Below are positions 44,339 to 54,041 of a stretch of 64,000 nucleotides of DNA, piece by piece. Under the pieces are notes generated by a model, which did no database searches, had not been told where the DNA came from, and saw only the letters and a list, made by a program, of their open reading frames with translations. The stretch's first letter is position 1, and the number at the start of each line of letters is the position of its first letter. Both the position numbers and the translations under genes were made by a program. This stretch comes from Antarcticirhabdus aurantiaca (GTDB taxonomy: Bacteria > Pseudomonadota > Alphaproteobacteria > Rhizobiales > Rhizobiaceae): the NCBI RefSeq assembly GCF_009765365.1, contig NZ_VTOM01000004.1, forward strand, positions 124,001 to 188,000, read 5' to 3'.

Positions 44339-45493
44339 ATGAAGCCCTTGCTGAAGACCTGCACGGCGGCCGCCACGTCGGCCCTCCTGTGCGGCGGCGC
44401 GCTCGCCCAGAGCGCGATGATGAGCGTCGGCGAGGGCGAGGGCCAGGTGAACATCGTCGCTTGGCCGGGCTACATCGAGCGGGGCGAGACCGACAAGGCC
44501 TATGACTGGGTGACGGGCTTCGAGGCTGAGACCGGCTGCAAGGTCAACGTCAAGACCGCCGCCACCTCCGACGAGATGGTGACGCTGATGAACGGCGGCG
44601 GCTTCGACCTCGTCACCGCCTCGGGCGACGCCTCGCTGCGGCTCGTCGCGGGCAAGAAGGTCCAGCCGATCAACACCGCGCTCATCCCCAGTTGGAGCAA
44701 GGTCGACCCGCGCCTTCAGGACGCGCCCTGGTTCACGGTGAACGGCGAGCATTACGGCACGCCCTACCAGTGGGGGCCGAACGTCCTCCTCTACAACACC
44801 GCGGTCTTCAAGGAGGCGCCCACGAGCTGGGGCGTGATCTTCGAGCCGCAGGACCTGCCGGACGGCAAGCCGAATGCCGGCCGCGTCCAGGCCTATGACG
44901 GCCCGATCTACGTCGCGGACGCCGCCAACTACCTCATGCACAAGCAGCCCGACCTCGGCATCGAGGACCCCTACGAGCTGAACGAGGACCAGTACGCCGC
45001 GGTGCTCGAACTCCTGCGCGGCCAGCGCCAGCTCGTCGGCCGCTACTGGCACGACGCCGCCGTGCAGGTGGACGACTTCAAGACCGAAGGCGTCGTCGCC
45101 TCCTCCTCCTGGCCCTTCCAGGTCAACACGCTGAAGGCCGACAACCAGCCCGTCGCCTCGACCGTGCCGGAGGAGGGCGCGACCGGCTGGGCGGACACGA
45201 CGATGCTGGCCGCCGACGTCCAGAACCCGAACTGCGCCTACAAGTGGATGGAGCACTCGCTCTCGCCCAAGGTCCAGGGCGACGTCGCCGCCTGGTTCGG
45301 CTCGGTGCCGGCCGTGCCCGCCGCCTGCGAGGCGAGCGAGCTTCTCGGATCCGAGGGCTGCAAGACCAACGGCTTCGACAACTTCGACAAGATCCGCTTC
45401 TGGCGCACCCCGACCGCCAAGTGCGCCGACGGCAGCGCCTGCGTGCCCTATTCGCGTTGGGTGTCCGACTACATCGCCGTCATGGGCGGCTGA
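44339..45493 (+). CDS. Polyamine-type ABC transporter substrate-binding protein (PotD/PotF-like)
   Basis: A 384-residue periplasmic protein with signal peptide MKPLLKTCTAAATSALLCGG ending ALA-Q. The mature start NIVAWPGYIERGETDKAYDW and later YGTPYQWGPNVLLYNTAVF are typical of spermidine/putrescine-binding proteins. GGAGAG precedes the ATG. It delivers a polyamine or related amine to the membrane complex encoded next. C-terminal segments contain several Cys (CEASELLGSEGC, KCADGSAC) that may form disulfides, uncommon in the family. Confidence 0.9.
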   Translation: MKPLLKTCTAAATSALLCGGALAQSAMMSVGEGEGQVNIVAWPGYIERGETDKAYDWVTGFEAETGCKVNVKTAATSDEMVTLMNGGGFDLVTASGDASLRLVAGKKVQPINTALIPSWSKVDPRLQDAPWFTVNGEHYGTPYQWGPNVLLYNTAVFKEAPTSWGVIFEPQDLPDGKPNAGRVQAYDGPIYVADAANYLMHKQPDLGIEDPYELNEDQYAAVLELLRGQRQLVGRYWHDAAVQVDDFKTEGVVASSSWPFQVNTLKADNQPVASTVPEEGATGWADTTMLAADVQNPNCAYKWMEHSLSPKVQGDVAAWFGSVPAVPAACEASELLGSEGCKTNGFDNFDKIRFWRTPTAKCADGSACVPYSRWVSDYIAVMGG

Positions 45494-45606
45494 TCCTCGG
45501 CGAGCAGCGGTCGGGCGGCAAGGCCCGAGACGAGCGTCCGTTCCGCCCTCGGCGGGGCGGACGCGGCGGCCCCGCCGCGCATCGACACGATCAATCGAGA
45601 GAGCCC

Positions 45607-46611
45607 GTGCCCGCGTCCACCGCCGTGTCCCTGTCCAAGGTTTCGCGCGTCTTCGGCCCGGTCACGGCGCTGGACGGGATCGATCTCGACGTGCGGCCGG
45701 GCGAGTTCTTCGCCATGCTCGGCCCCTCCGGCTCGGGCAAGACGACGTGCCTGCGGCTCGTCGCGGGCTTCGAGCAGCCCTCGAGCGGGCGCGTCGCGAT
45801 CTTCGGCGAGGACGTCACGGGCGTCCCGCCCTATCGGCGCGCGGTCAACACCGTCTTCCAGGACTACGCCCTGTTCCCGCACTTCGACGTGCGCGACAAC
45901 GTCGCCTATCCCCTGATGCTGCGGAAGGTCTCCAAGGCCGAGCGCCACGCCGCCGCCGAGGCGGCGCTGGAGATGGTGCGCCTGTCCGGCTACGGCGCGC
46001 GCCGGCCGGCCCAGCTCTCCGGCGGCCAGCGCCAGCGCGTGGCGCTCGCCCGCGCCATCGTGGCGCGGCCGAAGGTGCTGCTTCTCGACGAGCCGCTCGG
46101 CGCGCTCGACCTGAAGCTGCGCGAAAGCATGCAGGAAGAGCTGAAGAGCCTGCAGCGCGCGCTCGGCCTCACCTTCGTCTTCGTCACCCACGACCAGGGC
46201 GAGGCGCTCTCCATGGCCGACCGCATCGCCGTCTTCAGCGCCGGCCGCATCGAGCAGGTCGGCAGCCCCGAGGACGTGTACCGCCGGCCGGCCAACCGCT
46301 TCGTCGCCGATTTCGTCGGCTCGGCCAACATCCTGCCCCCAGGCCTCGTCGCGCGTCTCGCCGGCGAGCGGCGCTGGGCGAGCCTGCGCCCCGAGGACGT
46401 GCGCCTCGTGGCCTGCGAGGGCGCCGACCCCGCGCTCGTCGGCCGGATCACCGCCCGCTCCTATCTCGGCGCCTCGACACGGCTCGCCCTCGACCTCGGC
46501 GGCCTGTCCGTCCACGTGGTGCGCCCCGCCGGCGAGCTGCTGCCCACCGAGGGACCCGTCGCCATCGCCTTCGAGCGCGAGGCGCTGCACCTGATGGAGC
46601 GCGAAGCGTGA
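45607..46611 (+). CDS. Polyamine-type ABC transporter ATP-binding protein (PotA-like)
   Basis: A 334-residue ATPase starting with GTG at 45607 after GAGAG. Walker A GPSGSGKTT is at 39-47, the Q-loop in VFQDYALFPH, signature LSGGQRQR, Walker B VLLLDEPLGALD and switch His in FVTHDQGEA. A TOBE-type C-terminal domain follows from about residue 240. It energises uptake through the two permeases that follow. The stop overlaps the GTG start of the first permease. Confidence 0.95.
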   Translation: MPASTAVSLSKVSRVFGPVTALDGIDLDVRPGEFFAMLGPSGSGKTTCLRLVAGFEQPSSGRVAIFGEDVTGVPPYRRAVNTVFQDYALFPHFDVRDNVAYPLMLRKVSKAERHAAAEAALEMVRLSGYGARRPAQLSGGQRQRVALARAIVARPKVLLLDEPLGALDLKLRESMQEELKSLQRALGLTFVFVTHDQGEALSMADRIAVFSAGRIEQVGSPEDVYRRPANRFVADFVGSANILPPGLVARLAGERRWASLRPEDVRLVACEGADPALVGRITARSYLGASTRLALDLGGLSVHVVRPAGELLPTEGPVAIAFEREALHLMEREA

Positions 46612-47549
46612 GCGCCCTCGCCATGACCCGGCCGCCTCGCCGGCCGGGCGGATCGCTCGCCGACGCTTTGTGGCGGCGGCCGGGGCTTCTCGCCGCGCTG
46701 CTTCTCGCGCTGCCGGTCCTGTGGCTCGTCGTCGTCTACCTCGGCTCGCTCGCCGCGCTCCTCGTCCAGAGCTTCTACGCCCTCGACGACTTCTCCGGCC
46801 TCGTTGTCGAGGAGTTCACGCTCGCGACCTACGCGCAGCTCTTCACCGCCGCCAACCTCGCGATCATCCAGCGCACCGTCCTCATGGCCGCGGCGGTCAC
46901 GCTCGCCAGCGCCGTCGTCGCCTTCCCCATCGCCTATGTCGCGGCGCGCTACGCGCGGGGATGGCGCAAGGCGGCCTTCTATCTCGCGGTGATGCTGCCG
47001 CTCTGGTCGAGCTATCTCGTCAAGGTCTATGCCTGGAAGCTGATCCTCGCCAAGGAGGGCATCCTCACCTGGGCCTTCGCCAAGGTCGGGCTGACGCCCC
47101 TCCTTGAGGCGGTGCTGGCGATCCCCGGCATCGGCGGCAACTCGCTCTCCGTCAGCTATATCGGCACCTTTCTCGTCTTCCTCTACGTCTGGCTCCCCTA
47201 CATGATCCTGCCCATGCAGGCGGCGCTGGAGCGGGTGCCGACAAACCTCCTCGACGCCTCCGCCGATCTCGGCGCGCGGCCGGGCGAGACGTTCCGGCAC
47301 GTGATCCTGCCGCTCGCGCTTCCCGGCGTCGTCGCCGGCTCGATCTTCACCTTCTCGCTGACGCTCGGCGACTACATCATCCCGCAGATCGTCGGCTCGT
47401 CGCGCCTCTTCATCGGGCAGGCCGTCTACACCCAGCAGGGCACCGCCGGGAACGTGCCCCTCGCCGCCGCCTTCACGATGGTGCCGATCGCCATCATGGG
47501 GCTCTATCTCTGGGGCGCCAAGCGCGCGGGGGCCTTCGATGCGCTCTGA
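46608..47549 (+). CDS. ABC transporter permease 1 (PotB-like)
   Basis: A 313-residue membrane protein, GTG start at 46608 overlapping the ATPase stop; an ATG at 46623 is an alternative. Six helices are predicted. The EAA loop coupling to the ATPase reads [21 protein letters not shown] long periplasmic segment follows the first helix, as in PotB. It overlaps the second permease by 11 bases. Confidence 0.93.
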   Translation: MSALAMTRPPRRPGGSLADALWRRPGLLAALLLALPVLWLVVVYLGSLAALLVQSFYALDDFSGLVVEEFTLATYAQLFTAANLAIIQRTVLMAAAVTLASAVVAFPIAYVAARYARGWRKAAFYLAVMLPLWSSYLVKVYAWKLILAKEGILTWAFAKVGLTPLLEAVLAIPGIGGNSLSVSYIGTFLVFLYVWLPYMILPMQAALERVPTNLLDASADLGARPGETFRHVILPLALPGVVAGSIFTFSLTLGDYIIPQIVGSSRLFIGQAVYTQQGTAGNVPLAAAFTMVPIAIMGLYLWGAKRAGAFDAL

Positions 47550-48345
47550 GCGCACGCCCCTCCCCCTGGCGCTCGCGGCCGGCGCCGGGCTCCTGTTCCT
47601 GCTCGGACCCCTCCTCCTGATCTTCGTCTACGCCTTCACGACGGAGGAGCGCTCCTTCGCCTGGCCGCCGCCGGGGCTGACGCTGCGCTGGTTCGCCGTC
47701 GCCTGGGAGCGGCCGGACGTCTGGGCGGCGCTGTTTCTTTCCCTCAAGGTCGCGGCGGTCTCGACGCTTCTCGCCCTCGTCCTCGGAACGCTCGTGGCGG
47801 CCGCCGTGTCGCGCACGCGCTTCTTCGGGCGCGAGACCATCTCGCTCCTCGTCATCCTGCCGATCGCGCTGCCCGGCATCGTCACGGGCATCGCGCTGCG
47901 CTCGGCCTTCGGCATGATGGAGATCCCCTTCTCCTTCTGGACCATCGTTCTCGGCCACGCGACCTTCTGCATCGTCGTCGTCTACAACAACGCCGTCGCC
48001 CGCTTCCGCCGCCTGTCGGGCTCGCTGGTCGAGGCCTCGATGGATCTGGGCGCGGACGGCTTCCAGACCTTCCGCCACATCATCCTGCCGAACATCGGCT
48101 CGGCGCTGCTCGCCGGGGGCATGCTCGCCTTCGCCCTGTCCTTCGACGAGGTGATCGTCACCACCTTCACCGCCGGCCAGCAGCAGACCCTGCCGCTCTG
48201 GATGCTGGAGGAGCTGATCCGCCCCCGCCAGCGGCCCGTCACCAACGTCGTCGCGATGGTCGTGGTGCTCGTCACCTTCCTGCCGATCCTCGCCGCCTTC
48301 TTCCTCACCCGCGACGGCGGCGAGACCGCCGGCGTGGGCAAATGA
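47539..48345 (+). CDS. ABC transporter permease 2 (PotC-like)
   Basis: A 268-residue, six-helix permease. The EAA loop is [20 protein letters not shown]. PotC-type N-terminus with [20 protein letters not shown] and a WFAVAW segment. It forms the heteromeric channel with permease 1 for amine uptake. Confidence 0.93.
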   Translation: MRSERTPLPLALAAGAGLLFLLGPLLLIFVYAFTTEERSFAWPPPGLTLRWFAVAWERPDVWAALFLSLKVAAVSTLLALVLGTLVAAAVSRTRFFGRETISLLVILPIALPGIVTGIALRSAFGMMEIPFSFWTIVLGHATFCIVVVYNNAVARFRRLSGSLVEASMDLGADGFQTFRHIILPNIGSALLAGGMLAFALSFDEVIVTTFTAGQQQTLPLWMLEELIRPRQRPVTNVVAMVVVLVTFLPILAAFFLTRDGGETAGVGK

Positions 48346-48371
48346 TCCACGTGACAGCCGGGAGAGACCCC

Positions 48372-49799
48372 ATGGACACCGCGATGCTGATCGGCTCCGC
48401 CTTCGAGGCGGGCACGGAAAGCCCGGAGACGATCCTCGATCCGAAGACGGGCCGGACGATCCTGACGCTTCCCGAGGCGTCGCCGGCGCAGATCGACCGC
48501 GCGGTCGCCGCCGCCGAGACCGCCTTCCGCACATGGTCGCGCACCACGCCGGCCCAGCGCTCCAACTATCTCCTGAAGATCGCCGACGCGATCGAGCGCG
48601 AGGCGGCGGACTTCGCGCGCCTCGAGGCGCTGAACTGCGGCAAGCCGATCAACGCCGTCCTCAACGACGAGATTCCCGCGATCGTCGACTGCTACCGCTT
48701 CTTCGCCGGCGCCGTGCGCGCCATGCCGGGGCAGGTGGCGGGCGAGTACATGGCCGGCCACACCTCGATGATCCGGCGCGATCCCGTCGGGATCGTCGGC
48801 TCGATCGCACCCTGGAACTATCCCCTGATGATGATGGCCTGGAAGCTCGCCCCCGCCATCGCCGGCGGCAACACGGTGGTCTTCAAGCCCTCCGAGCAGA
48901 CGCCGCTGACCGCCCTGAAGCTCGGCCGGCTCCTGGCCGACATCCTGCCGGAAGGCGTCGTCAACGTCGTGCTCGGGCAAGGGGGCAGCGTCGGCAACGC
49001 GCTGATCAACCACCCGAAGATCGACATGATCTCGATCACCGGCGACATCGCGACGGGCAAGAAGGTTCTCCAGGCCGCGGCCAAGTCGGTGAAGCGCACC
49101 CATCTGGAGCTCGGCGGCAAGGCGCCGGTGATCGTCTTCGACGACGCCGACCTCGACGCCGTGGTGAACGGGCTTCGCGCCTTCGGCTTCTACAATGCCG
49201 GCCAGGACTGCACCGCCGCCTGCCGCATCTACGCCGCGCCCGGCATCCACGACCGGCTCGTCGCCGACCTGTCCGCCGCCGTCTCCACCATCCGCTACAA
49301 CGAGGCGGACGACACGCAGAACGAGATCGGCCCGCTGATCTCCCGGCGCCAGCGCGACCGCGTCTCGAGCTTCGTCGAGCGCGCCGCCGAGCTGTCGCAC
49401 ATCGAGGTGACGACCGGCGGCAAGGTGTCGGGCGAGGACGGCTTCTTCTTCCAGCCGACGGTCATCGCCGGCGCCCGGCAGGAGGACGAGATCGTCCGCC
49501 GCGAGGTCTTCGGCCCCGTCGTGTCGGTCACGCGCTTCAGCGAGGCCGAGGACGCCATCGCCTGGGCGAACGATTCCGACTACGGCCTCGCCTCCTCCGT
49601 CTGGACCAAGGACGTCTCGAAGGCCATGGAGACGGCGGCGCGCCTGCGCTACGGCTGCACCTGGGTCAACACCCACTTCGCCCTGGTCAGCGAGATGCCG
49701 CATGGCGGCCTCAAGCAGTCCGGCTACGGCAAGGACCTCTCGACCTACGCCCTGGAGGACTACACCGCCGTCCGCCACGTCATGGTGGCGCACGGCTGA
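48372..49799 (+). CDS. Aminoaldehyde dehydrogenase (gamma-aminobutyraldehyde dehydrogenase-like)
   Basis: A 475-residue ALDH; the ATG at 48372 has GGGAGAG upstream, while the earlier in-frame ATG at 48342 overlaps the permease stop and would add ten residues. Catalytic Cys280 lies in [13 protein letters not shown], the general base Glu in LELGGKAPV, and [11 protein letters not shown] binds NAD. ALDHs of this length beside polyamine importers oxidise 4-aminobutanal to 4-aminobutyrate. No polyamine aminotransferase or oxidase is adjacent, so the first step must be encoded elsewhere, or the substrate is another amino-aldehyde such as betaine aldehyde. Confidence 0.9.
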   Translation: MDTAMLIGSAFEAGTESPETILDPKTGRTILTLPEASPAQIDRAVAAAETAFRTWSRTTPAQRSNYLLKIADAIEREAADFARLEALNCGKPINAVLNDEIPAIVDCYRFFAGAVRAMPGQVAGEYMAGHTSMIRRDPVGIVGSIAPWNYPLMMMAWKLAPAIAGGNTVVFKPSEQTPLTALKLGRLLADILPEGVVNVVLGQGGSVGNALINHPKIDMISITGDIATGKKVLQAAAKSVKRTHLELGGKAPVIVFDDADLDAVVNGLRAFGFYNAGQDCTAACRIYAAPGIHDRLVADLSAAVSTIRYNEADDTQNEIGPLISRRQRDRVSSFVERAAELSHIEVTTGGKVSGEDGFFFQPTVIAGARQEDEIVRREVFGPVVSVTRFSEAEDAIAWANDSDYGLASSVWTKDVSKAMETAARLRYGCTWVNTHFALVSEMPHGGLKQSGYGKDLSTYALEDYTAVRHVMVAHG

Positions 49800-49874
49800 C
49801 CCGGCCAAGGACGACCGGTCCGGTCGGTCCCGCTCCCAAGAGCTCGGGGATGCGGGATCGCGGCAAAGCGCCGA

Positions 49875-50819
49875 TCAACTGCCGGACGGGAGCGGCGTCG
49901 ATCCCAGAGCCTGCATCGTAAGGGCCATTCCGTCACTGAGACTGGTCGCGGCGCGGAAGCCGAGTTCGTCGCGGGCGCGGCGGGTGGAATAGCCGTCCGG
50001 CCCGTCCGTGGACGGATCGGCGGCCGCGAAGGCGATGCGGCTGCCCGGCCGCAGCCGCCGGACGGCGTCGATCACCTCGCCCATGGTCTGCCCCTCGGGC
50101 GCGGCGATGTTGTAGACGCGCGCGGTCGGCGCCGGGGCGCTCGCGGCGGCCAGGAGGCCCGAAACCGCATCCTCCACGAAGAGGTAGTGCGTGGCGTCCG
50201 CCGGGTGGGCGGGAACCTCGAAGGCGCGCCCATCCTCGACCGCGCGCAACAGCGCGTCGAGCATCGTCGGCGTCCTGCGGCCGGGACCGTAGATCCAGCC
50301 CAGGCGGATGGCCAGGGCGTCGAGCCGCTGCCCGTTGGCATAGCCGAGAACGGCCGCTTCCGCGGCGAGCTTGCTCGCCCCGTAGACGCCGGGCGGATCG
50401 GGCGGCGCGTCCTCGTCGAGGATGCCGCGCCGGCGCGTGCCGTAGATCTCGACGGAGGAGCAGACCACGACGCGGCCGGCCCCGCTCCGCCGCGCGGCCT
50501 CCAGGAGGTCCGCCGTTCCCTGCGCGTTGATGCGCCAGATGTCGGCCGGCCGGTCGGCGAGCACCATCGGGCCGGACACCGCTCCGCAATGCAGCACCGT
50601 GTCGAAGGGCGGTCCCGCAAAGAGCGCCGCGATCTCGGCCGGCCGCATCAGGTCGAAGGGCACGACGCCGTCGCCGGGCGAGCCGTCGCCGACGTCGGCG
50701 TCGGCGGCGACGACGTCGATGCCCGCCCGCGCCAGGCGCGCGCGAAGGGCGGTGCCGAGAAAGCCGCGCCCCCCGGTCAGGAGGACGCGGCCGAGGGTGC
50801 GCGCCGGGCGGGCGGTCAT
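49875..50819 (-). CDS. NAD(P)-dependent epimerase/dehydratase-family protein
   Basis: A 314-residue extended SDR with TGGRGFLG (15-22) and active-site YGASK after PPGVYGAS. It has SSVEIYG and GWIYGPGRRTPTM, usual in sugar-nucleotide or sugar-acid oxidoreductases. It overlaps the start of the isochorismatase gene stop by four bases and is transcribed with it, away from the liv operon. Substrate unknown; uronate dehydrogenase-like or dihydroflavonol-like roles are possible. Confidence 0.85.
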   Translation of the reverse strand: MTARPARTLGRVLLTGGRGFLGTALRARLARAGIDVVAADADVGDGSPGDGVVPFDLMRPAEIAALFAGPPFDTVLHCGAVSGPMVLADRPADIWRINAQGTADLLEAARRSGAGRVVVCSSVEIYGTRRRGILDEDAPPDPPGVYGASKLAAEAAVLGYANGQRLDALAIRLGWIYGPGRRTPTMLDALLRAVEDGRAFEVPAHPADATHYLFVEDAVSGLLAAASAPAPTARVYNIAAPEGQTMGEVIDAVRRLRPGSRIAFAAADPSTDGPDGYSTRRARDELGFRAATSLSDGMALTMQALGSTPLPSGS

Positions 50820-51466
50820 CGGGGAAGCGCCGCCAGTTCCGCCAGAAGCGCGTCGGTGTCGCGCTGGCGGCAGTAGCCGGCGATCGCCCGCACGCTCGCC
50901 GCCTGCCGGTCGGCGGAATAGGTCGCGCAGGCGTCGGGCACGAGCGTGACGAGGTAGCCGAGGTCGCAGGCGTCGCGCACGGCCGACTCGACGCACTGGT
51001 CCGACACGACGCCGCAGATCACCAGCTGACGGATGCCGAGATTGCGCAGGACGTAGTCGATGTTGGTGGAGATGAAGACCGAGGACGAGGTCTTCCGGAT
51101 GACGATCTCGTCCGCGCCCGGCTGGATCGACGCGTGAACCTGGCCGTCCCAGGATCCCTTCGGCACGTCGATGCCGGAGATCTTGTAGTCGAGGCTGCGG
51201 TCGCGGCCGTCCGCCGTCAGGTTCTCGATGACGGTGTAGAGAACCTCGATCCCCGCCGCCCGGAAGCCCGCCTGGAGGCGCGTCATGTTGGGCAGCGCCA
51301 CGCGTTCCAGACGTTCGAGATAGTAGGCGAAGCGCTCCGCCTGCGCGCCGCCGCCCTCCTTGAACTCGGCGCCGTCGCGATGGACGGCGTAGTTCTGCAC
51401 GTCGACGAAGAGCAGCGCCGACTGGCGCGGATCGAGCGAAACCTCGCGGCTCCATTGCTGCGTCAT
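50816..51466 (-). CDS. Isochorismatase-fold cysteine hydrolase (amidase), copy 1
   Basis: A 216-residue cysteine hydrolase with catalytic Asp22 (FVDVQN), Lys125 (IRKTSSSVF) and Cys158 (SDQCVE). The block ENLTADGRDRSLDYK (81-95) is shared with the paralogue at 60094-60744. Enzymes with this triad hydrolyse carbamoyl or other amides, such as N-carbamoylsarcosine or ureidoacrylate. It is divergent from the liv operon, with a candidate operator between. Likely removes ammonia/CO2 from an imported N-compound (inference). Confidence 0.9.
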   Translation of the reverse strand: MTQQWSREVSLDPRQSALLFVDVQNYAVHRDGAEFKEGGGAQAERFAYYLERLERVALPNMTRLQAGFRAAGIEVLYTVIENLTADGRDRSLDYKISGIDVPKGSWDGQVHASIQPGADEIVIRKTSSSVFISTNIDYVLRNLGIRQLVICGVVSDQCVESAVRDACDLGYLVTLVPDACATYSADRQAASVRAIAGYCRQRDTDALLAELAALPR

Positions 51467-51562
51467 GAGAGTTCCCGTTTCCGCCCGCGCAGGCCGTATG
51501 CCCGCATGCTAGGCAGGCACAGTTTTACGGCAGAATGGTTCTTGTAACAAATAGTATGTGCA

Positions 51563-51578
51563 TGTTATCGATCTAACA
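51563..51578. promoter_or_regulatory. Candidate operator between amidase and liv operons
   Basis: Inverted half-sites TGTTA (51563-51567) and TAACA (51574-51578) are separated by TCGATC. A second palindrome TTGTAACAA lies at 51542-51550. The segment 51527-51595 is markedly AT-rich for this genome, as expected for a divergent promoter-operator. The RpiR regulator of the downstream cluster is a possible ligand. Confidence 0.45.
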
Positions 51579-51619
51579 AATGAAAAATCCAGCGGGCGGC
51601 ATTGCCCGCGCATCGGTCG

Positions 51620-52429
51620 ATGACGTTCATGCCATCCTCGTCCAGCCCGCTCCTCAAGGTCGACCGGCTCGCCAAGAGCTTCGGCGGCGTGCGGGCGCTC
51701 GACGGGATCGACTTCGCGCTCGCGCCCGGCGAGCTCGTCGGGCTGATCGGCCCCAACGGGTCGGGCAAGACGACGGCCTTCAACATCGTCACGGGCGTTC
51801 TGAAGCCGAGCTCGGGGCGCATCCTCTTCGAGGGCGCCGAGGTCACCGGCAACCGGCCGGAAACCAACGCCGCGCTCGGAATGGCGCGCACCTTCCAGAA
51901 CATCCGGCTGTTCAACGACCTGCCGGTCATCGACAACGTGATGGTCGGCCTGCACCGCAAGCGGGGTCCCGGCTTCCTCGCCACGGTTCTCGGCCTTCCC
52001 GCCGCGCGGCGTTCGGAAGCCGCCATCCGCGTTCGCGCCACCGAGGTGCTCGGCATCCTCGGCCTGAAGAAGCGCGCCGGAGAGCGGGTCGGCAGCCTTC
52101 CCTACGGCGACCAGCGCAAGGTCGAGTTCGCCCGGGCCCTCGCGAGCGAGCCGACGCTGCTCCTCCTCGACGAGCCGACCGCCGGCATGAACCCGTACGA
52201 GACCGCCGATCTCGGCGCGACGATCGAGCGCCTGCACCGCGAGCTCGGCATCACGACGCTTCTCGTCGAACACGACATGAAGATGGTCATGGGCATCTGC
52301 CAGCGCCTCGTGGTCATCAACCAGGGCCGGATGCTCGCCGAGGGCACGCCCGCCGAGATCCGGGCCGACGCGCGCGTCGTCGAGGCCTATCTCGGCCACG
52401 GCCGGAAGGGGCGCCATGCTGTGGGTTGA
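51620..52429 (+). CDS. livG: Branched-chain-type ABC transporter ATP-binding protein LivG
   Basis: A 269-residue ATPase started at the ATG at 51620; ATG 51629 is equally possible and no strong ribosome site decides. Walker A GPNGSGKTT is at 44-52, Q-loop ARTFQNIRLF, and the C-loop reads LPYGDQRKVE, the LivG form of the signature. Walker B is LLLLDEPTAGMN. It belongs to the HAAT-family importer that continues downstream. The 3' end overlaps livF by 14 bases. Confidence 0.93.
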   Translation: MTFMPSSSSPLLKVDRLAKSFGGVRALDGIDFALAPGELVGLIGPNGSGKTTAFNIVTGVLKPSSGRILFEGAEVTGNRPETNAALGMARTFQNIRLFNDLPVIDNVMVGLHRKRGPGFLATVLGLPAARRSEAAIRVRATEVLGILGLKKRAGERVGSLPYGDQRKVEFARALASEPTLLLLDEPTAGMNPYETADLGATIERLHRELGITTLLVEHDMKMVMGICQRLVVINQGRMLAEGTPAEIRADARVVEAYLGHGRKGRHAVG

Positions 52430-53141
52430 GAACCTCGACGTGCGGCGCGGCGGCACCCACGCGCTTCGCGGCGCGAGCCTCGAAGTGCGCCGGGGCGAGA
52501 TCGTCGCCCTGATCGGCGCCAACGGCGCGGGCAAGACGACGACGCTGGCGACGATCTCCGGCCTCCTGCGTCCGCGCTCGGGAACCGTCCGCTTCGCCGC
52601 CGAACCGGGCGCGACCCCGATCGAGATCACCAGCCTCAAGGCCGAGGCCGTGGTTGCCGCCGGCCTGTCGCACTGTCCGGAAGGCCGGCAGATCTTCGCC
52701 AACCTGTCGGTCGCCGAGAACCTCGCCATCGGGGCCTTCCTGCGCCGGGACCGCGACGGCATCGCGAAGGACATCGCCGACGTCCACCGGCTGTTTCCGA
52801 TCCTCAAGGAGCGCGCGAGCGTTCCCGGCGATCGGCTGTCGGGCGGCGAGCAGATGATGCTGGCGATCGGTCGCGCGCTGATGAGCCGGCCCAAGCTCCT
52901 GCTTCTCGACGAGCCGTCCCTCGGCCTGGCGCCGCGCCTCGTCGAGCAGATCTTCGACATCCTGGAGCGCATCCGCGACGAAGGGATGACCGTTCTTCTC
53001 GTCGAGCAGAACGCCGCCATGGCCCTCGACATCGCCGACCGGGCCTATGTCCTGGAAGCGGGCTCGATCGTCCTCGAAGGAACGGGGCGCGCCCTCGCCG
53101 AGGATCCGAACGTCCAGCGCGCCTACCTCGGAGCGGCCTGA
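52416..53141 (+). CDS. livF: Branched-chain-type ABC transporter ATP-binding protein LivF
   Basis: A 241-residue ATPase with Walker A GANGAGKTT (34-42), CPEGRQIFANLSVAENL Q-loop region, signature LSGGEQMMLAIGRALM and Walker B LLLLDEPSLGLAP. An insertion AEPGATPIEITSLKAEAV after the third strand differs from E. coli LivF. Pairs with LivG to power uptake. Confidence 0.93.
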   Translation: MLWVENLDVRRGGTHALRGASLEVRRGEIVALIGANGAGKTTTLATISGLLRPRSGTVRFAAEPGATPIEITSLKAEAVVAAGLSHCPEGRQIFANLSVAENLAIGAFLRRDRDGIAKDIADVHRLFPILKERASVPGDRLSGGEQMMLAIGRALMSRPKLLLLDEPSLGLAPRLVEQIFDILERIRDEGMTVLLVEQNAAMALDIADRAYVLEAGSIVLEGTGRALAEDPNVQRAYLGAA

Positions 53142-53144
53142 GCG

Positions 53145-54041
53145 ATGACCGGCGCCTATCTCCTTTCGCAGATCGTCAACGGCCTCGTTCTCGGCGCCAT
53201 GTACGCGCTGATCGCGATCGGTTTCTCGATGATCTACGGCATCGTGCGGCTCATCAACTTCGCCCACGGCGACATCTTCGCCATCGGTGCCTTCGCCGCC
53301 CTCGGCAGCATCGCGCTGGCCGGCCTGCCCTTTCCCATCGCCGTCCTCGCCGTGCTCACGGCCGGCGCCCTCGTCGGGCTGCTCGTCGAGCGCGCCGCCT
53401 TCCGGCCGATGCGGGGCGCGCCTCAGGTCACCGGCTTCATCGCCTCGCTGGCGGTCGCGATCATCATCGAGAACCTCGCGGTGATGACGATCACCGCCCA
53501 GCCGCGAACCTTCGCCGTGCCCGCCTGGCTCGGCACGCTCGTGCCGCTCGGCGGCATCTCGGTGCGGGTCGTGGATCTCGCCATCGTCGGGCTCGCGCTC
53601 GTCCTGATGGCGGCGCTCGTCGCCTTCGTGCGCTTCACCCGCACCGGCATGGCGATGCGCGCGACGGCCGAGAACTACGCCGTGGCGCGCCTCATGGGCA
53701 TCGACATCGACCGCATGATCGCGCTCGCCTTCGCGATCGGCAGCGCTCTCGCCGCCGTCGCCGGCCTGATGTGGGGCGCCAAATACGGGCAGATCAGCCC
53801 GCTGATGGGCACCGTGCCGGGGCTCAAGGCCTTCGTGGCGGCGGTCATCGGCGGCGTCGGCTCGATCTCGGGGGCGGTGCTCGGCGGCTTCGTCCTCGGC
53901 CTTGCCGAAGTTCTCTTCGTCGGCCTCCTGCCGTCCGAGTTCTCGGCCTTCCGCAACGCCTTCGTCTTCGCCGCGCTGATCCTCGTCCTCCTGGTCATGC
54001 CGAACGGCCTCCTCGGCAAGTCGGCGGAGACGCGGGCATGA
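53145..54041 (+). CDS. livH: Branched-chain-type ABC transporter permease LivH
   Basis: A 298-residue permease with about eight helices. The start QIVNGLVLGAMYALIAIGFS and MIYGIVRLINFAHGDIFAIG are the LivH signature, and GLKAFVAAVIGGVGSISGAV near the C-terminus is the loop contacting the ATPases. Its stop overlaps the livM start (ATGA). Confidence 0.95.
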   Translation: MTGAYLLSQIVNGLVLGAMYALIAIGFSMIYGIVRLINFAHGDIFAIGAFAALGSIALAGLPFPIAVLAVLTAGALVGLLVERAAFRPMRGAPQVTGFIASLAVAIIIENLAVMTITAQPRTFAVPAWLGTLVPLGGISVRVVDLAIVGLALVLMAALVAFVRFTRTGMAMRATAENYAVARLMGIDIDRMIALAFAIGSALAAVAGLMWGAKYGQISPLMGTVPGLKAFVAAVIGGVGSISGAVLGGFVLGLAEVLFVGLLPSEFSAFRNAFVFAALILVLLVMPNGLLGKSAETRA

